Source of the DNA: Cladocopium goreaui
Taxonomy: Eukaryota; Sar; Dinophyceae; Suessiales; Symbiodiniaceae
Assembly: GCA_947184155.2 (NCBI GenBank)
Contig: CAMXCT020000125.1
Location: 697,125-761,124, forward strand
Length of the DNA: 64,000 nt
Reading direction: 5' to 3'
The position numbers and the translations under genes were made by a program. Positions 34,538-46,200 of the stretch are shown in pieces (the first letter of the stretch is position 1; the number at the start of each line of letters is the position of its first letter). The notes below the pieces were generated by a model. That model saw only the letters and a program-made list of their open reading frames with translations. It did not search any database and had not been told where the DNA came from.

Positions 34538-35312
34538 GCTGCGAGAAAAGCTGCACCTGTTCACACGTGTTCAGACTTGTTCCAGTTGGGGCGGCTTTCT
34601 CTACGCTAATTATGTATATTTATATATATATACATGTATATAATTAACACACACACATATATATATACATATGTATATAAATAAATAAATATATATATAT
34701 ATACACACGTATATTCATATTATGTATATATATATAATATGCCAATGGTTCATATGCTGTTTGGTTCAGTGGCTCTACATTCAAAACTCATGGCCCTGGC
34801 AGCCCCCTGAATCGCAAGGACGCAATAGCAACCACTGCCGCCACATGAATTCCCCATAGGCTACCCGTTGAATCTCCCCAATGCGTTCTTTGGACAGTTT
34901 CTGGAGGTTGAAACCTGTTCTGCCAGGCACATGCCACGCTCGCTTCCCAAAGCTTTGAGGAGGAACCAGGCCGTTGCGATGAGCCCACGCCTTGGAAGAG
35001 CGTTCTTTACTTGGATCCTTCTTTTATGCCCAATGCCAATGGAAAGAGTGCTCTTTGCCGCCAACGAGGTTTGACATCGAGCAAGATGTGGCAGCCTCAG
35101 CTATCTTAGCTTGCAGGTGCTGTATTGTCCTATTGCCTAGCAACCGGGACCCGAAGACTCACACCGCTTGCAGAAGAGGTGATCACTACTTTCCCTTTGC
35201 TCAAGCTTCTTCTTTTTCTCAAATTTGATTCTGCCTTTGTGCAGTTTGTCTAGCTTTGTAGCCCGTAGTTTGGTGTGCTGGTGTCTTCAGCCAGAAGTGC
35301 TTGAAGGCCAAG
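34538..35312. other. Intergenic stretch
   Basis: TA-rich microsatellite at 34615-34740. The stretch from 34860 to 35070 is open in one frame (LNLPNAFFGQFLEVETC) but unassigned. Confidence 0.4.
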
Positions 35313-35804
35313 ATGTCCTGTGAGAGATTCTTCAGACCAATTATTGTCTTCCTGACTCTTTCGTACTTCGCCCTTTGGATCACACATCTTCAAGTCTTCA
35401 CTGGGAGGTGGACCAGGGAGCCAAGACCCTTGCCACAATCTGCGCATGCCAGGCGCCCAGCCTGCAGCGTGATTGGTGGCATTTATGGCCAGAGCTTCGA
35501 GAATGAAGGCTGCATGAAGCGTGAGTTGAAGCGCCTAGCAGCCGAACGAGAGGCATCGGCAGAGATGGAAGGTTTGACTTTCTCATCTGAGCTGCATCGA
35601 CTGGAGACATCAAATGACTTTGTGAAGTTTGCAGCCAAACGCGGGGCAGATGTCAAGAAGAAAGGTACAACCTACTGGAGAGTGAGCAAGGGCAATGTGT
35701 GGTGGGTATTTTCCACAAGCAACCAAAAGTTCAAGAAACAAGAAGTCAAGCATGTGATCATCATTGCATTCAAAGCCATGGGCATCGCTTTCGCGAAGAA
35801 GTAA
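35313..35804 (+). CDS. Small orphan membrane-anchored protein, 163 residues
   Basis: An uninterrupted ORF from ATG 35313 to TAA 35802-35804. Residues about 7-30 (RFFRPIIVFLTLSYFALWIT) form a strong hydrophobic signal anchor or signal peptide. A loop with Cys residues and an acidic helical stretch (KRELKRLAAEREASAEMEG) follow. The last 65 residues form a basic domain (FVKFAAKRGADVKKKGTTYW, then VSKGNVWWVF and KHVIIIAFKAMGIAFAKK). No family was recognised. The last domain recalls, only in pattern (WRV followed by a Lys-rich strand and a helix), the end of the mobile-element ORF1 at 5716-7524. A spliced 5' extension is possible because an AG acceptor lies at 35289-35290. Confidence 0.5.
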   Translation: MSCERFFRPIIVFLTLSYFALWITHLQVFTGRWTREPRPLPQSAHARRPACSVIGGIYGQSFENEGCMKRELKRLAAEREASAEMEGLTFSSELHRLETSNDFVKFAAKRGADVKKKGTTYWRVSKGNVWWVFSTSNQKFKKQEVKHVIIIAFKAMGIAFAKK

Positions 35805-38800
35805 TTATCCATCACACGGACGGTATCATTTTTTCATCTTTGATTTATGATTTTCCATCTATGTTTAGGTTTTTTTGAGTCAATAATTGGGCTTTGGAGT
35901 TGCAATTTCGCACAGAGAGTATGTAGCCGAGAAGGCCGCGGCCATGCAACTGCTGCACCGAGTGTGGCTTGAGATGCGGCTCCAGCCAGCACCGTCATGT
36001 TTGAGATGCGCAGTTTGGTGGCCGAGCCTCTGGGCAGCTAGGTGTGATAGATTTGGTCAGGTCGCACAAAAGATGCGGATGCCATTGCGGTGAAGGATAT
36101 CAAAGGTTGCTCTATGTCTCGCCAGAGTTGCGAAAGGGATGGACCAAACATGACCAAACACATGCCACAGGATAAAGCGCTGCAAGCAAAGACGCACACA
36201 CAAACACACACACACATACATGCACACATCACAGTGTTTGACTGGAACGTGTTCTTTAGCATTTTCCTTTCAAATGGGTGTTGAAAGAGAATGGCACAAG
36301 TGTTGCTCTGCTGAAAGCTGCCTTAAATTCTTGAACTCGATTCTCTGGCAAGCGTAAAATTCTTGTCTGGAAGAACACACGCGAACATGAGTGGAAAAGT
36401 GATCTTGGTGGCAACCTACACTGTTCACGGACGAATGCAAATGAAACGTTGGCACTGAAGAACAATGGATCCAGCGGTAAGAAATTGAAATGCAGTAAAT
36501 GAGAAGTCTTAATTTAGAGAAATGCGTGTTCAGACCACATCTTAGTATATATATATAAACTGTTTTTTTGTTTAATAGTGCGTGTTGATGGTAGTTGTAT
36601 TGTATTTGTTGGATTTTAGGTTCCTTGCTGCGGAGGTTCAGCACATTAGGCTTTGGCAACGGGACTCTTTCAGTGGTCAAACGTGCCTCAGGAACACTAT
36701 GTTCGCCAGTGGCAGCACCTGGTGGGTAGTTCGGCAGCCCTGGCATTGATGCTGCCTTTTACCATGCACATTGCACTTGTTTGGCAAGCAGAAAACAGAA
36801 AACATAGAAGATTTCGACAGGTTTCGACATTTTCCATACAACTCTCGATATTTCTGGACTATTAGCATCTATTGGCATCTATTGGCCAGGGTTCACCAAA
36901 TCTCCCGTCGATGCCAAACAGCACTGTATGCAACGACCTGAAGTGAAGAGCAACGACAGGCATTTCAGGGCATGCACTAAGCATGACCGGGCCGGTTTTC
37001 GCATTGAACATTGGGCTATGATGGGCTATGCATCAACATACCCTCTTAATTCTTTAATCTATCTATGTGGGCCCAGCGGCCAGAGGTTGAGGATTCTAGT
37101 TCCTTTCTTCAGTTCACTCTTGCTCGAATCGGGTTTGGCGATTATCATGCCTCAACATGCGCCACTGCAGGAACCAATCTTGTATCCAACAACTCTGAGA
37201 TGGCTTGGCCTGGGCCCCTGCCTTTTTTGACCAACCTTGTCTTTCTTTGGCGAATCTGGTCTTCATTCAATTTGTCAGCTTTTCTTTCCACGCACGTGAC
37301 GTGGCATCGATTGAGCCAAGGTGGATGGTCGTCTACAAATGGGTTGCGATCAGAAGAAAACCATCCGTGGAGGTAGCGCATCTTTAAGCTGCCCATGAAA
37401 GATCCTGAACTTTGTCCTATGATGTCCTATGGATTCTCACTCGTGCACGATTTCATGGTGACACACATAACTGACATTCCTATGAAAATATATGAAACTT
37501 ATCATATTCAAAATTGACACCTACACTAACTTACACATACTGTATGTCACATACTATGTTTTGGCGCATTGACCCTGGGCTCCGCACTTGAGGCTCAGAT
37601 CGTGAGTGGTCTGGCGCGTGGTGATCCCATTTTTTGTGCCTGGAACCCAGCCGGTAGTGAACATTGTGTGTGTGTGTGCTGACTGTCGCACTGTAGGTGT
37701 CGATGGAGGGCCCATGGGCTGGGAGCCTTGGTGCCACATCACACGCCAGCTACCATCGTTGACTGCAACACTTTGTAACTGAAGGACCAAGAAAGTAAAC
37801 GCAGGTGCTCAACGTTGATTGGCATGAAAGGAATTACAAATGTAGTGACGCACAGCATCTCGCACACAAAGTTGGCATCAACCATTCATGTGACATCAGC
37901 ATGTCCTCGCCTAAACGTTGTTACAAGTGCGGCTGCCTCGTGCCTTGTAAGATTCGCGTGGACCTGACGAAGGTGCCTTCAAGCACAGGTGCAGCTGCAA
38001 CAGTGACATCCTTCATTGATTCGTTTGCCCTGTCACCTTGACATATCTTGACACTGACATGGCCTAGGAAGTGAAAGTATGTGAAAATTATTAGCATCGC
38101 TGCCAGTTTTTTCAGCATCCTTCTTTCACTGTATGGACTGCTAGTGAGTTTTGATGGGTTTTGCCTTCAAGTTGGAAGTGAGTTTTGCTTGTCATTGGGA
38201 GCTTTTGCAAAGTGAAGCCTTGGAAAGTGGATGGAAATTGCCTTTGGGAGCAAGGTGATGGACGGAGAGATGAGGCCAGGAAGCGGAGGCGGGTAGCCGA
38301 GTTGTCAAGCAGGACAACAGGGCCGCAGGTGATCACTAGTGTTCATTCCAGTTGGCAGGCAAACAGTTTGGGTAAAGTGTGGAGGTTCTCGGTCCAAGCA
38401 TGTGGCTTGCACCACATTGCGTGCTATCACTAGCACAGCTGTATCATGGGAACGTCCAGTTAGCCCACTAGAGCTGCTGACCCAGCTGCCGCCTGTGACA
38501 TTTTGGTGTGGCTCAAGTAGTAATGTTGTCGACTCGTCTCTGCCCTTTGGTCCTGCCGCATGCAGAAGTTAGACGCGCAGCTGCAGAGCTGACTCCATTT
38601 TTTCCACATTTTTCACCTTGCACATCTTCTGCGAAAGGTGGTTTGTTGCAAAACAGCCTGCAGTCTGGGTGTGGGGCGGGCGGGCGGGCACGAAAACACT
38701 CCAGACAACACGTCCATGAGCACATGTTTGGATGATTTAGGGGAATCCAAAAGCCAAAGGTAAGGTGAGACAATGTGAGATACAATTATTCTCTCGACCT

Positions 38801-39489
38801 CTAAGTGGAAGCCAGTTCACAGTTCAACCTCTGCAGTTCTCGGGTTCGAAGCTAAGGGCAAAGTGCGGTTCATCGGACGCACAGCGGTGAGTGGATGAGC
38901 TTTGCCTCTGGTGCCTCAGCTCCAGATGGTCCAACTCGGTCCAACTCGGTCCAACTGGATCACCGGAGAAGCGATGGATGGAGACAAAAGCGATACTATG
39001 AAAAGTAGACTAAGTAGATGTCAGGAGCGCTCAACATCCTTAGTGTCGCCTAGCTGTAAGAGGTGATACTTCAGGACTTTCAGCTAATAACTGGGATTGC
39101 GATTGCTCAACGTTTTCTATCTGGAGAGTAGCCAATGCAAACACGGACCCAGACAAAGTACATAAACTGACAGTCAAGGCGATGCGGACTGGTTGCCATC
39201 AAATTATTGCAAATTCCTGAGCTTTCCCTGCCATGCAAGGTGCTACCGCTTGCCTTGCAGTCCCTTAGTCGCAGCTGTCGGACAGATTCCATCAGTCTTC
39301 TTGTATGGTAATTTTTGAATAATAAAATAATATATACTAACACACACGCACACACACACACACGCGCGCACACACGCACACTATATATATATATAAAATA
39401 TATATATATATATATAATATGTTGAAAATGCCATGTCTACATAATATATTTGTGTGTGCGCGTGTGTGCCGTTTAAACGTTTGAGGCAG
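35805..39489. other. Intergenic stretch with a few possible exons
   Basis: No gene was identified. Short open segments bounded by AG and a plausible donor include about 36681-36720 (WSNVPQEHYVRQWQHL) and 38841-38887 (VLGFEAKGKVRFIGRTA, followed by GT). A CA/TA microsatellite lies at 39335-39422. Confidence 0.3.
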
Positions 39490-39610
39490 TGCGGCATTCA
39501 ATTCCGCCAAGGAGGCTGGGGTGCAACATACCTTCATGCCTTCTAGTGATCGCACAAACATCTCGGTGGTTGAGCAACGATTGAAGTTCGCATTTTTCAT
39601 GGCCTGCTCA
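39490..39610 (+). CDS. Possible isolated exon
   Basis: AG-bounded open segment followed by GT and encoding AFNSAKEAGVQHTFMPSSD and ISVVEQRLKFAFFMACS. The first part has the look of a Rossmann/SDR-type helix-strand, but no partner exons were found. It lies just upstream of the PDZ gene. Confidence 0.25.
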
Positions 39611-39698
39611 GTGTTTGAACAAATTGAACACATTCCATGCAGCCTTTTTGCTCCAGAGCGTACCTTACAAGCCAGAATTTTACCAGCCTTCGCCTGGC

Positions 39699-40400
39699 AT
39701 GCTTTGCTGTTGCGTGGCTAGTGAAGAGGGGGAGAAGGTACCAGAGATTCCAGAGATCCAGCAGCGTTCTGTCCTGGACACTGCTGAAGCAAAGCTTGTT
39801 GAAAAAGCCATCGAGACTGCCCCCGCAGAAATACAGAAAAAGGTGGAGAAAGACGCACCGCCCGCTCCTGCCTTTGGTTCCTTTTCCGTAGTTGTCCCGG
39901 TGAAGGGCTTCTCGAGTCTTGGCTTGGAGCTTGACCATGCTTGCGAACTTGGACCAATGATCAAGGAAGTCTCAAAGACGGGTGCGGTCCATGTCTTCAA
40001 CGAGCTTCACCCAGGCACTGCCCTCAAACTTTTTGACGTCATCACATCCATCAATGGTGTGAAGAGCAATGATGCTTCTGAGATGATGGCTGATGAGAAG
40101 GTTGAGGGCGACGTGGCTCTGACAGTGTTGCGGCCTAGGAAGGTCGAGCTGTCTTTGTCCAAGACGACCAGTTTGGGTCTAAAATTGAACTTCGGATCTG
40201 CATCATTTGGTGCAGTGGTGGGAGAGGTCGGCAAAGGCCTTGTCTCAACATGGAACACAACGCACTCAGGCGATGCCGTGGGTGAGAATGATCGAATCAT
40301 TGAGGTGAATGGCACCCAGCATCTTGGTGAGGACCTGCTCGCAGCCATCCAAGGCGTCCAAAAGGATTCCAAGTTCTCCCTCACTGTGCTGAAGTATTGA
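39699..40400 (+). CDS. Tandem PDZ-domain protein (233 residues), intronless
   Basis: Starts MLCCCVASEEGEK. The three cysteines next to the N-terminus are likely lipidated (palmitoylation), so the protein is probably held at a membrane. Residues about 15-50 are charged and helical. Two PDZ-like domains follow. Domain 1 (about 52-138) has VVPVKGFSSLGLELDH and HPGTALKLFDVITSINGV. Domain 2 (about 142-232) has KTTSLGLKLNF and HSGDAVGENDRIIEVNG. Each shows the carboxylate-binding-loop position (SLGLEL / SLGLKL), the G-x-A strand and the IxxINGV / IIEVNG core. ATG 39699 is the first Met that leaves the Cys cluster at the N-terminus; an in-frame upstream ATG at 39615 is less likely. No intron is needed, unlike the neighbours, which suggests a retroposed copy. 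The partner is unknown. Confidence 0.7.
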   Translation: MLCCCVASEEGEKVPEIPEIQQRSVLDTAEAKLVEKAIETAPAEIQKKVEKDAPPAPAFGSFSVVVPVKGFSSLGLELDHACELGPMIKEVSKTGAVHVFNELHPGTALKLFDVITSINGVKSNDASEMMADEKVEGDVALTVLRPRKVELSLSKTTSLGLKLNFGSASFGAVVGEVGKGLVSTWNTTHSGDAVGENDRIIEVNGTQHLGEDLLAAIQGVQKDSKFSLTVLKY

Positions 40401-40470
40401 GGTCCTTGAGGTCCTTGAGGTCCTTGAGGTCCTTGAGGTCCTTGAGGTCCTTGAGGTCCTTGAGGTCCTT
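40398..40470. repeat. 9-bp tandem repeat starting in the PDZ stop codon
   Basis: Eight copies of TGAGGTCCT begin exactly with the TGA stop of the PDZ ORF, so every unit carries an in-frame stop. Confidence 0.95.
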
Positions 40471-41462
40471 GAGGCCGCTTCTGAGATGCGAAATGAGGTG
40501 TAGATGCAACGCGTTTTTTTCCCATCAGGATCCTTCAAGAAATTAGAAGGCTCTCGCACAGGTTGCCTCGTTGTAGACCTATGCAACGACTAAAGACATT
40601 TGGCACTGCAACTCATGTCTTTCCAAAGGAAACATGATTACGTCAAACGGACATCCTTTTGCCTGCAAAAGAATCTGCTTTCATCTGCTCAGAGTGTGTG
40701 CTTGTCCACTTGACAATAATTGAAGCTTTGCAATATGTTGCAACACAAGCCGTGTAAGATTGAAACGGGTGCTGCTTTGCCCGAATCCTTCTCTTCAACA
40801 ATCTTCCAAGATCCTTCCGCATCTGCATTCAGGCGAGCTACTGCTGGAATCCTGTCTCGTCATGCGCGCACTACCGCAAACAACGAGGAGCGCAAACATG
40901 CAGGGGCTCACGAAAGAACATAACACCGATCGACACTTGACACAATAACCAGACTGTAATCTATCATCCCAAATGATTTGAATTGTAGCAGTTGTTGAAT
41001 CAATTCTTGTGCAGTACCAGTGTCCATGAAAGAATTCCCGGAAGCATTTGCAGCACTTCGTCCTGTGCAAAGCCTGAGGACATGAGCCACAAACCTAGGT
41101 CCGTATACTTCATCGCAACTTGGACGATCTGATGTGGTGGGTAAAGATTCTGAGCATTTCCGCCCGTAAAGACCCCGAGAATGCAAGCTGGTTTAACACG
41201 TGTTTCGGCCCCGTTCTTCGCATGCCGAGCATGCGCAAGATAGATGATTTTCGTACAGAAATCATTTCAAGTAAGCAGGCAAATAAGAAATACGGAGAAA
41301 GATAGGAGAGATTCAAAGAAGAGGAAAAAGAAACATGAGAATAGACCTGCTTTTTCCTTTTTGATGTCTTGGGTGCGAATGGATGAATTCGCCAGCCAGC
41401 CGACACAATATAGTAACATAGTATAACATAGTATAACATAGTATAACATAGTATATAAAAGT

Positions 41463-41787
41463 TTGCCTCAAAGGTGGGATCGGAGAACATGGGAGGCATA
41501 AAGTGCTTCACTCGTATCAAGGTGCACAAGAATTTTTGCGACCACTTGCTCTTCTACGAGGCAGTGCCAGTGCATGGTGTTGCGGAGCTGGAGGATTCAG
41601 ATATCTATGGTGTTTCAAAGTGAAGTTTCTGTCCTGCGAGGACGGCCATTTCAGACATGGCTCCCAGTTTGCCTTTGGTGGTAGTGATGGGCACGGCTTC
41701 TGGCAACTAGAGGGTGAGGAGCTGGGGGACTTGCTAGAGTCGCTGCTGTATGGCGAGCTGATGCCATATTCAACAGATGTGATGTGA
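41463..41787 (+). CDS. Possible 3' exons of an unidentified gene
   Basis: Two overlapping open stretches in different frames both look protein-coding. The first (41483-41629) has MGGIKCFTRIKVHKNFCDHL and VHGVAELEDSDIYGVSK. The second (to TGA 41785-41787) has KVKFLSCEDGHFRHGSQFAF and FWQLEGEELGDLLESLLYGE. A frameshift or very short intron near 41600-41625 would join them. No family was recognised. Confidence 0.3.
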
Positions 41788-43287
41788 AAACAACCAGATA
41801 CAGCACAGAGCAGGTACCATGGGATAATTTCATGCAAAGCTTGAAGAGTAAAGTCGTGGTTTTGGTCTAGTCAACCCAGCCTTGTCAACGCGATGTCTTC
41901 AAAAGCCGGACTCATTTACCTGACAAGGCTCAAATTGGACAGACATAGATCAAATCGAAGGGACCCAGAAATTGCAAAGGAATGCAGACAGATTTTCTAT
42001 GTCGAGGAGTTGAGGATACTGGGATATTGATGGATATTGCTCAAGGGTTTATTAAGACTATTAAGATGTCTTTCAACCTGGGAAAGATGGGATAGATCCA
42101 GGACGGCCTTCAGAAAGGTCAGGGTTGGATTCAGTTCAAGGCACTTGCCACATGTGCTTGCTATGTCTAGTGACAAGATCCAGCATCAGAACCATGGCGC
42201 GGCGAGGTAGCTGCAGCTGGTTGCTGTCATTTGGCAGACAAACAAGATAAACAAGGGTACTTGCTGCAGCTTCATTGTCCCTGGCAGTTTCTTGTGAACC
42301 CAAGTCTTGCGCGCTCTGTGGCTTCAAAACTTATATTATATAGTCTTGATCCCCGTGGATTTGCAAACTTTCCGGGAACATGACGTCTACAAACACCCTC
42401 ACAAAGCAGACGCATACACACGGAGATGTATCTGCATATTGATCGTAATAAAATATAGTAAAAACATAATACATACATGGTGCATGTATGCACACACAAT
42501 ATATATATATATACATATACATATACATACATACGCATACATATACATACATATACATACATATACATACATATACATACATATACATACATATACATAC
42601 ATATACATATACATACATATACATACATACACACACATACACACACATACACACACATACATACATACATGCATGCATGCATGCATACATACATACATAC
42701 ATAGGTTTTTAAATGCTCACATACACATATGTGCACAGATGCCCACACACACACAGAAGTAAAGCTCACACAATGGTACGTATGCATTACTGTACATATG
42801 TTTTCTCAATATGCGCACAGTACGTAGATACACACATATGCACATATACAGACGCCCCTGGTCATGAATGATCCATACCAAATCGGCACATTGTTTGCAA
42901 AGGCATAAAAAGGTAACATAGTTGTACATTTAATATCGCATCATTATATCCATGACGCACTATATATATATAGAGATGTGTGGACAGAGTGCTCAAAACA
43001 ACCAGAAAATCAAAGAAAGGCTTCTGTCCATCTCGTTGTGCTCAGATTGCTCAGGTTGCTATGTCCTTTTGGGGCTTTGCTCTTCAGCCAGCCGGGGCAA
43101 GTAGCAGAGAAGAGCCTTGACCAATTGTTTTCAGATGTCCAAAGATTCGCTTAGCACATGACAGCAACACTACACACTGCAGACATCTGCAGACAAGGGC
43201 ATCACGAAAAAGTAAAAGCGAAGTTGCGGTGACGTAGCACGGAACTAGCAAATTCCACACCTGGTGGCCAGTGCATTTTCTGCCGTG
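41788..43287. repeat. Intergenic DNA with CATA microsatellite
   Basis: About 240 bp of CATA/CATATA/CACA units (about 42470-42710) on otherwise unremarkable sequence. The open frames there are repeat artefacts. Confidence 0.85.
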
Positions 43288-46200
43288 ATGCTTCGACCCA
43301 TCAGGCAGCGTCATGCAGTGGTGACAGGAGCTTCAAGCTGGGGCAGAGGCATGTACAACACTTGTCAAGCAGCACTTCTACATACGCTCTTACCCTGTGC
43401 TGATATCTATTGACGTCGCGTCTTGGAAGTCAACCTTTGTTCCGGTTTAGTGATATTTTCATTGATGCGTGTATAATACTGTAATATACTGTATAAATTG
43501 CTCCATTTTTGGGCCTTTGACATTGGAGTCAAAAGGAGCTGCTGGATATTTGGGCCGGGAGCTTTGCGCACAACTCCTCGCAGAAAACTGGCGAGTGACA
43601 GCGGTGGTTCGACAGGCCTGTGAGACATGGATGACGTGGCAAGATCAGTCTTGCTAGGACAGTTCTCAACCGTCAGTGACACCATGTGGGCAAACTTGTG
43701 CAATGCCATAAGGTGCGCTGTTTAGGCCCAAGGCCCAAGCCTCTAATGTCGGCCAAATTTGCCTGTCGAGTATTGCTGTACTCTCTTTCTGGTATTGCCC
43801 TCTTTCTCGGATGGCCAGGAGCAATCAGTTCGTTTTTTTGCACGTGGGCAGCCGTTACCTGCCTTTGGACCCTTTTGGAGCTTCTTGCAATGAAGCTACG
43901 CTGTCACTCCATGCCCTTTCTGTTTCGCCTGTTCCTGAGCTATGCGATTACTGTACTGGCATTTTTCTGCACTCTCATGACCAATCTTGAGACTCCCATT
44001 GACACTTTATGGGATACCGCTGCCAGCTCCTCGATTCACACGATCTCTGTAGTGTTGCCGTGTGCCAATGAGAGCTTCGTGGAGCGCACAGTCGAGTCCA
44101 TTCGGCAAGCGACGCCCAAAGAAGAGCTCCTGGAGATCATCATCGTTGATGATGCGAGCTGGCCGCCTGTGACATGGTGAGCACTTCAAAATCTTCAAAG
44201 GACATGCAGACATGCAGCCAATGCTAGAAAGTATTGCAATGGCGGCGTTGCAATAGGTGTGAAGAAATGTGGTGTACAATATGTTAGTTGCCGCTTTTTA
44301 TTTTTATCATTATTATTATATACATCATCAATCGATCTTAAGTTGTGATAGGCGATAGCTTGGATGAGTTTGCTTAGACGAAGCAGAGTTGTAGTTGTAG
44401 CTTGAAGCTAGGAAGAGTACCAAGGCAACAACTTGTGATTACTCCATTTCACACCCAATAATTAGCTGACGCACTCCCGCCTTATCCCAAGTGCAGCACT
44501 TGCCCGTGTTGCTGGGTGCTAAGGTGACCTCGCAGGTCAGTCGGAAGGGCTTCCTCTCGAGCCAGCTCCGCATCATTCGCCAAGTTCCTGCTGCTGGGCT
44601 TATCCGCTCAAAGAAGCGTGGTGCCGACGCAGCAAAGGGTGATGCCTCCTGGCCGCACAAAAGTTGCTTCACCACTTTCCCAGTCCCAGTTGCTGTCCCA
44701 TTGTGTTAACCTTTTTTGTCATTGCGTCATAGGCAAAGAACTCGTTTTTTGCTGTCAATGTGAAAGGGTTCGAGGCCCAAAAGAAAGCACTGATCTGACT
44801 GGGGTTTGAATGGTTAAACACCTTTATTGAAAGGCTGGTTCCCCTTCACCCAGTACCTACCAGGCGATCATTTTCCTTGACTGCCATGTGCGGCCCATGC
44901 CAAATTGGACGCTTCCACTTCTGTCAGAGCTGCGGGCAAACCCGCGCCGCATTGCTGTACCCCTGATCACTGGCCTCAACCCAGACACTTGGGAGGAGAT
45001 TAAGCTCTTTGGAAACTAAGCCATGGACACATTGTCAGAGTGGAAACACGAGCACGAACTAGAACAGCACAAGAAAGGCAAAACAACACATTTCAAAAAT
45101 TAAAGGACCGGATAACCCCACAAGTCAACTTCTTCCAACAAGCAACAAAAGAAAGGCAAAGACGGCATGGGGTAAGCAAGAAAGAGAAAAGAGATGGTGA
45201 AGGATTGGTGTGGAGTAAGTTATGTGTGGACGAGTATGTGTGAGTAAGTTGTGTACGGATGAGTTGTGTTTGTGGGTGAGGTGTGTGGGTGTGCGTGTGT
45301 GTGTGTGTGCGAGTATGTGTGTGTGGTGTGCGGCCACGATCAAAGATGCCCCACGCCAGGAAGTGCGGCGAAGGGCAATCGATGCGTGACCATTGATTAT
45401 GTGTCCGCAAACGTACAGCGCAGACCATCACGAAAACGGACGGCCCACGACTGGCGTTTGGATGATGTGTGTGTGTGTGTGGGTGTGTGTGTGTGTGTGC
45501 GTGGGCGTGTATGTGTGCGTGTGTGTGTGTGTGTTTGTGTTTGTCTGTGTGTGTGTGTTTATCTGTGTGTGTGTGCGTGTGTGTGTGTATGTGTGTGTGT
45601 GTGTGTCTGTGTGTGTGTGTGAGTGCGGGTGTCGGCGTGGACCATGTACGCGATGAGGTCAGTACCTGGCAGGTAGTATCAGAAGTTGCGATCACGCTGA
45701 AATTGCAACAAAACAGCTGTCCATGGACACTGCAGAAACAGCAAGTGACATACAAGTAGCTGCAACTGTTTGCACAGAACCTGTTCTGAGCTGGGACGAA
45801 CGCCATCTTTTCTTTCGATCACATTTGCATCGTGTTCAGGAGCATATAGTGTTTGTCCTGGCGCAACTGCTGAATAACGGTGGCATTGTGGTTGCCAAAA
45901 GCATTCAGCAGTTACGGCAGGAGGACTTAGCATCAAATGTATCTTCGCACGGCGCGTCAATCGATGTCTTTGTTCTCAACTCTCAGTTTGTAAGTACGTC
46001 CGAGACCAAAAAGGAGTAGATGAAAATCCAGAAACAGTCTCCATCCAGTCTGCCTGTAGTGATACCATTCTGGCAGACTGCATGCATGCTTTCCAGTGCT
46101 CCGACAGCTGTTATACCGCAAGAGTCTGCATCCGGTCTGCAGTGAAAAATCCAGAAAAATCCTCCATCCACGTGCCTCGATTGCATCAAACCTTGACGCA

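Noticed and set aside
40908..41186. Minus-strand ORF with FGMIDYSLVI, reminiscent of the DYSLL motif of PIP kinases
   Set aside because: No other PIP-kinase motif was found nearby on that strand, and all supported genes are on the + strand. Probably chance.
42272..42787. Tyr/Ile/Cys-rich ORFs on both strands
   Set aside because: Encoded by a CATA/CATATA microsatellite.
43721..43732. TTTAGGCCCAAG just before the GalNAc-transferase start as a leader relic
   Set aside because: Only 10 of 12 bases match, and the gene has introns, so it is not a retrogene. Chance is likely.
45093..45806. His/Thr-rich minus-strand ORF of 237 residues
   Set aside because: Mainly a TG/CA microsatellite read in phase, inside a GalNAc-transferase intron.
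45723..46019. A 98-residue + strand ORF in GalNAc-transferase intron 3 as a nested small gene
   Set aside because: No domain, no splice-leader-like string and no supporting context. Open frames of this length are expected by chance here.
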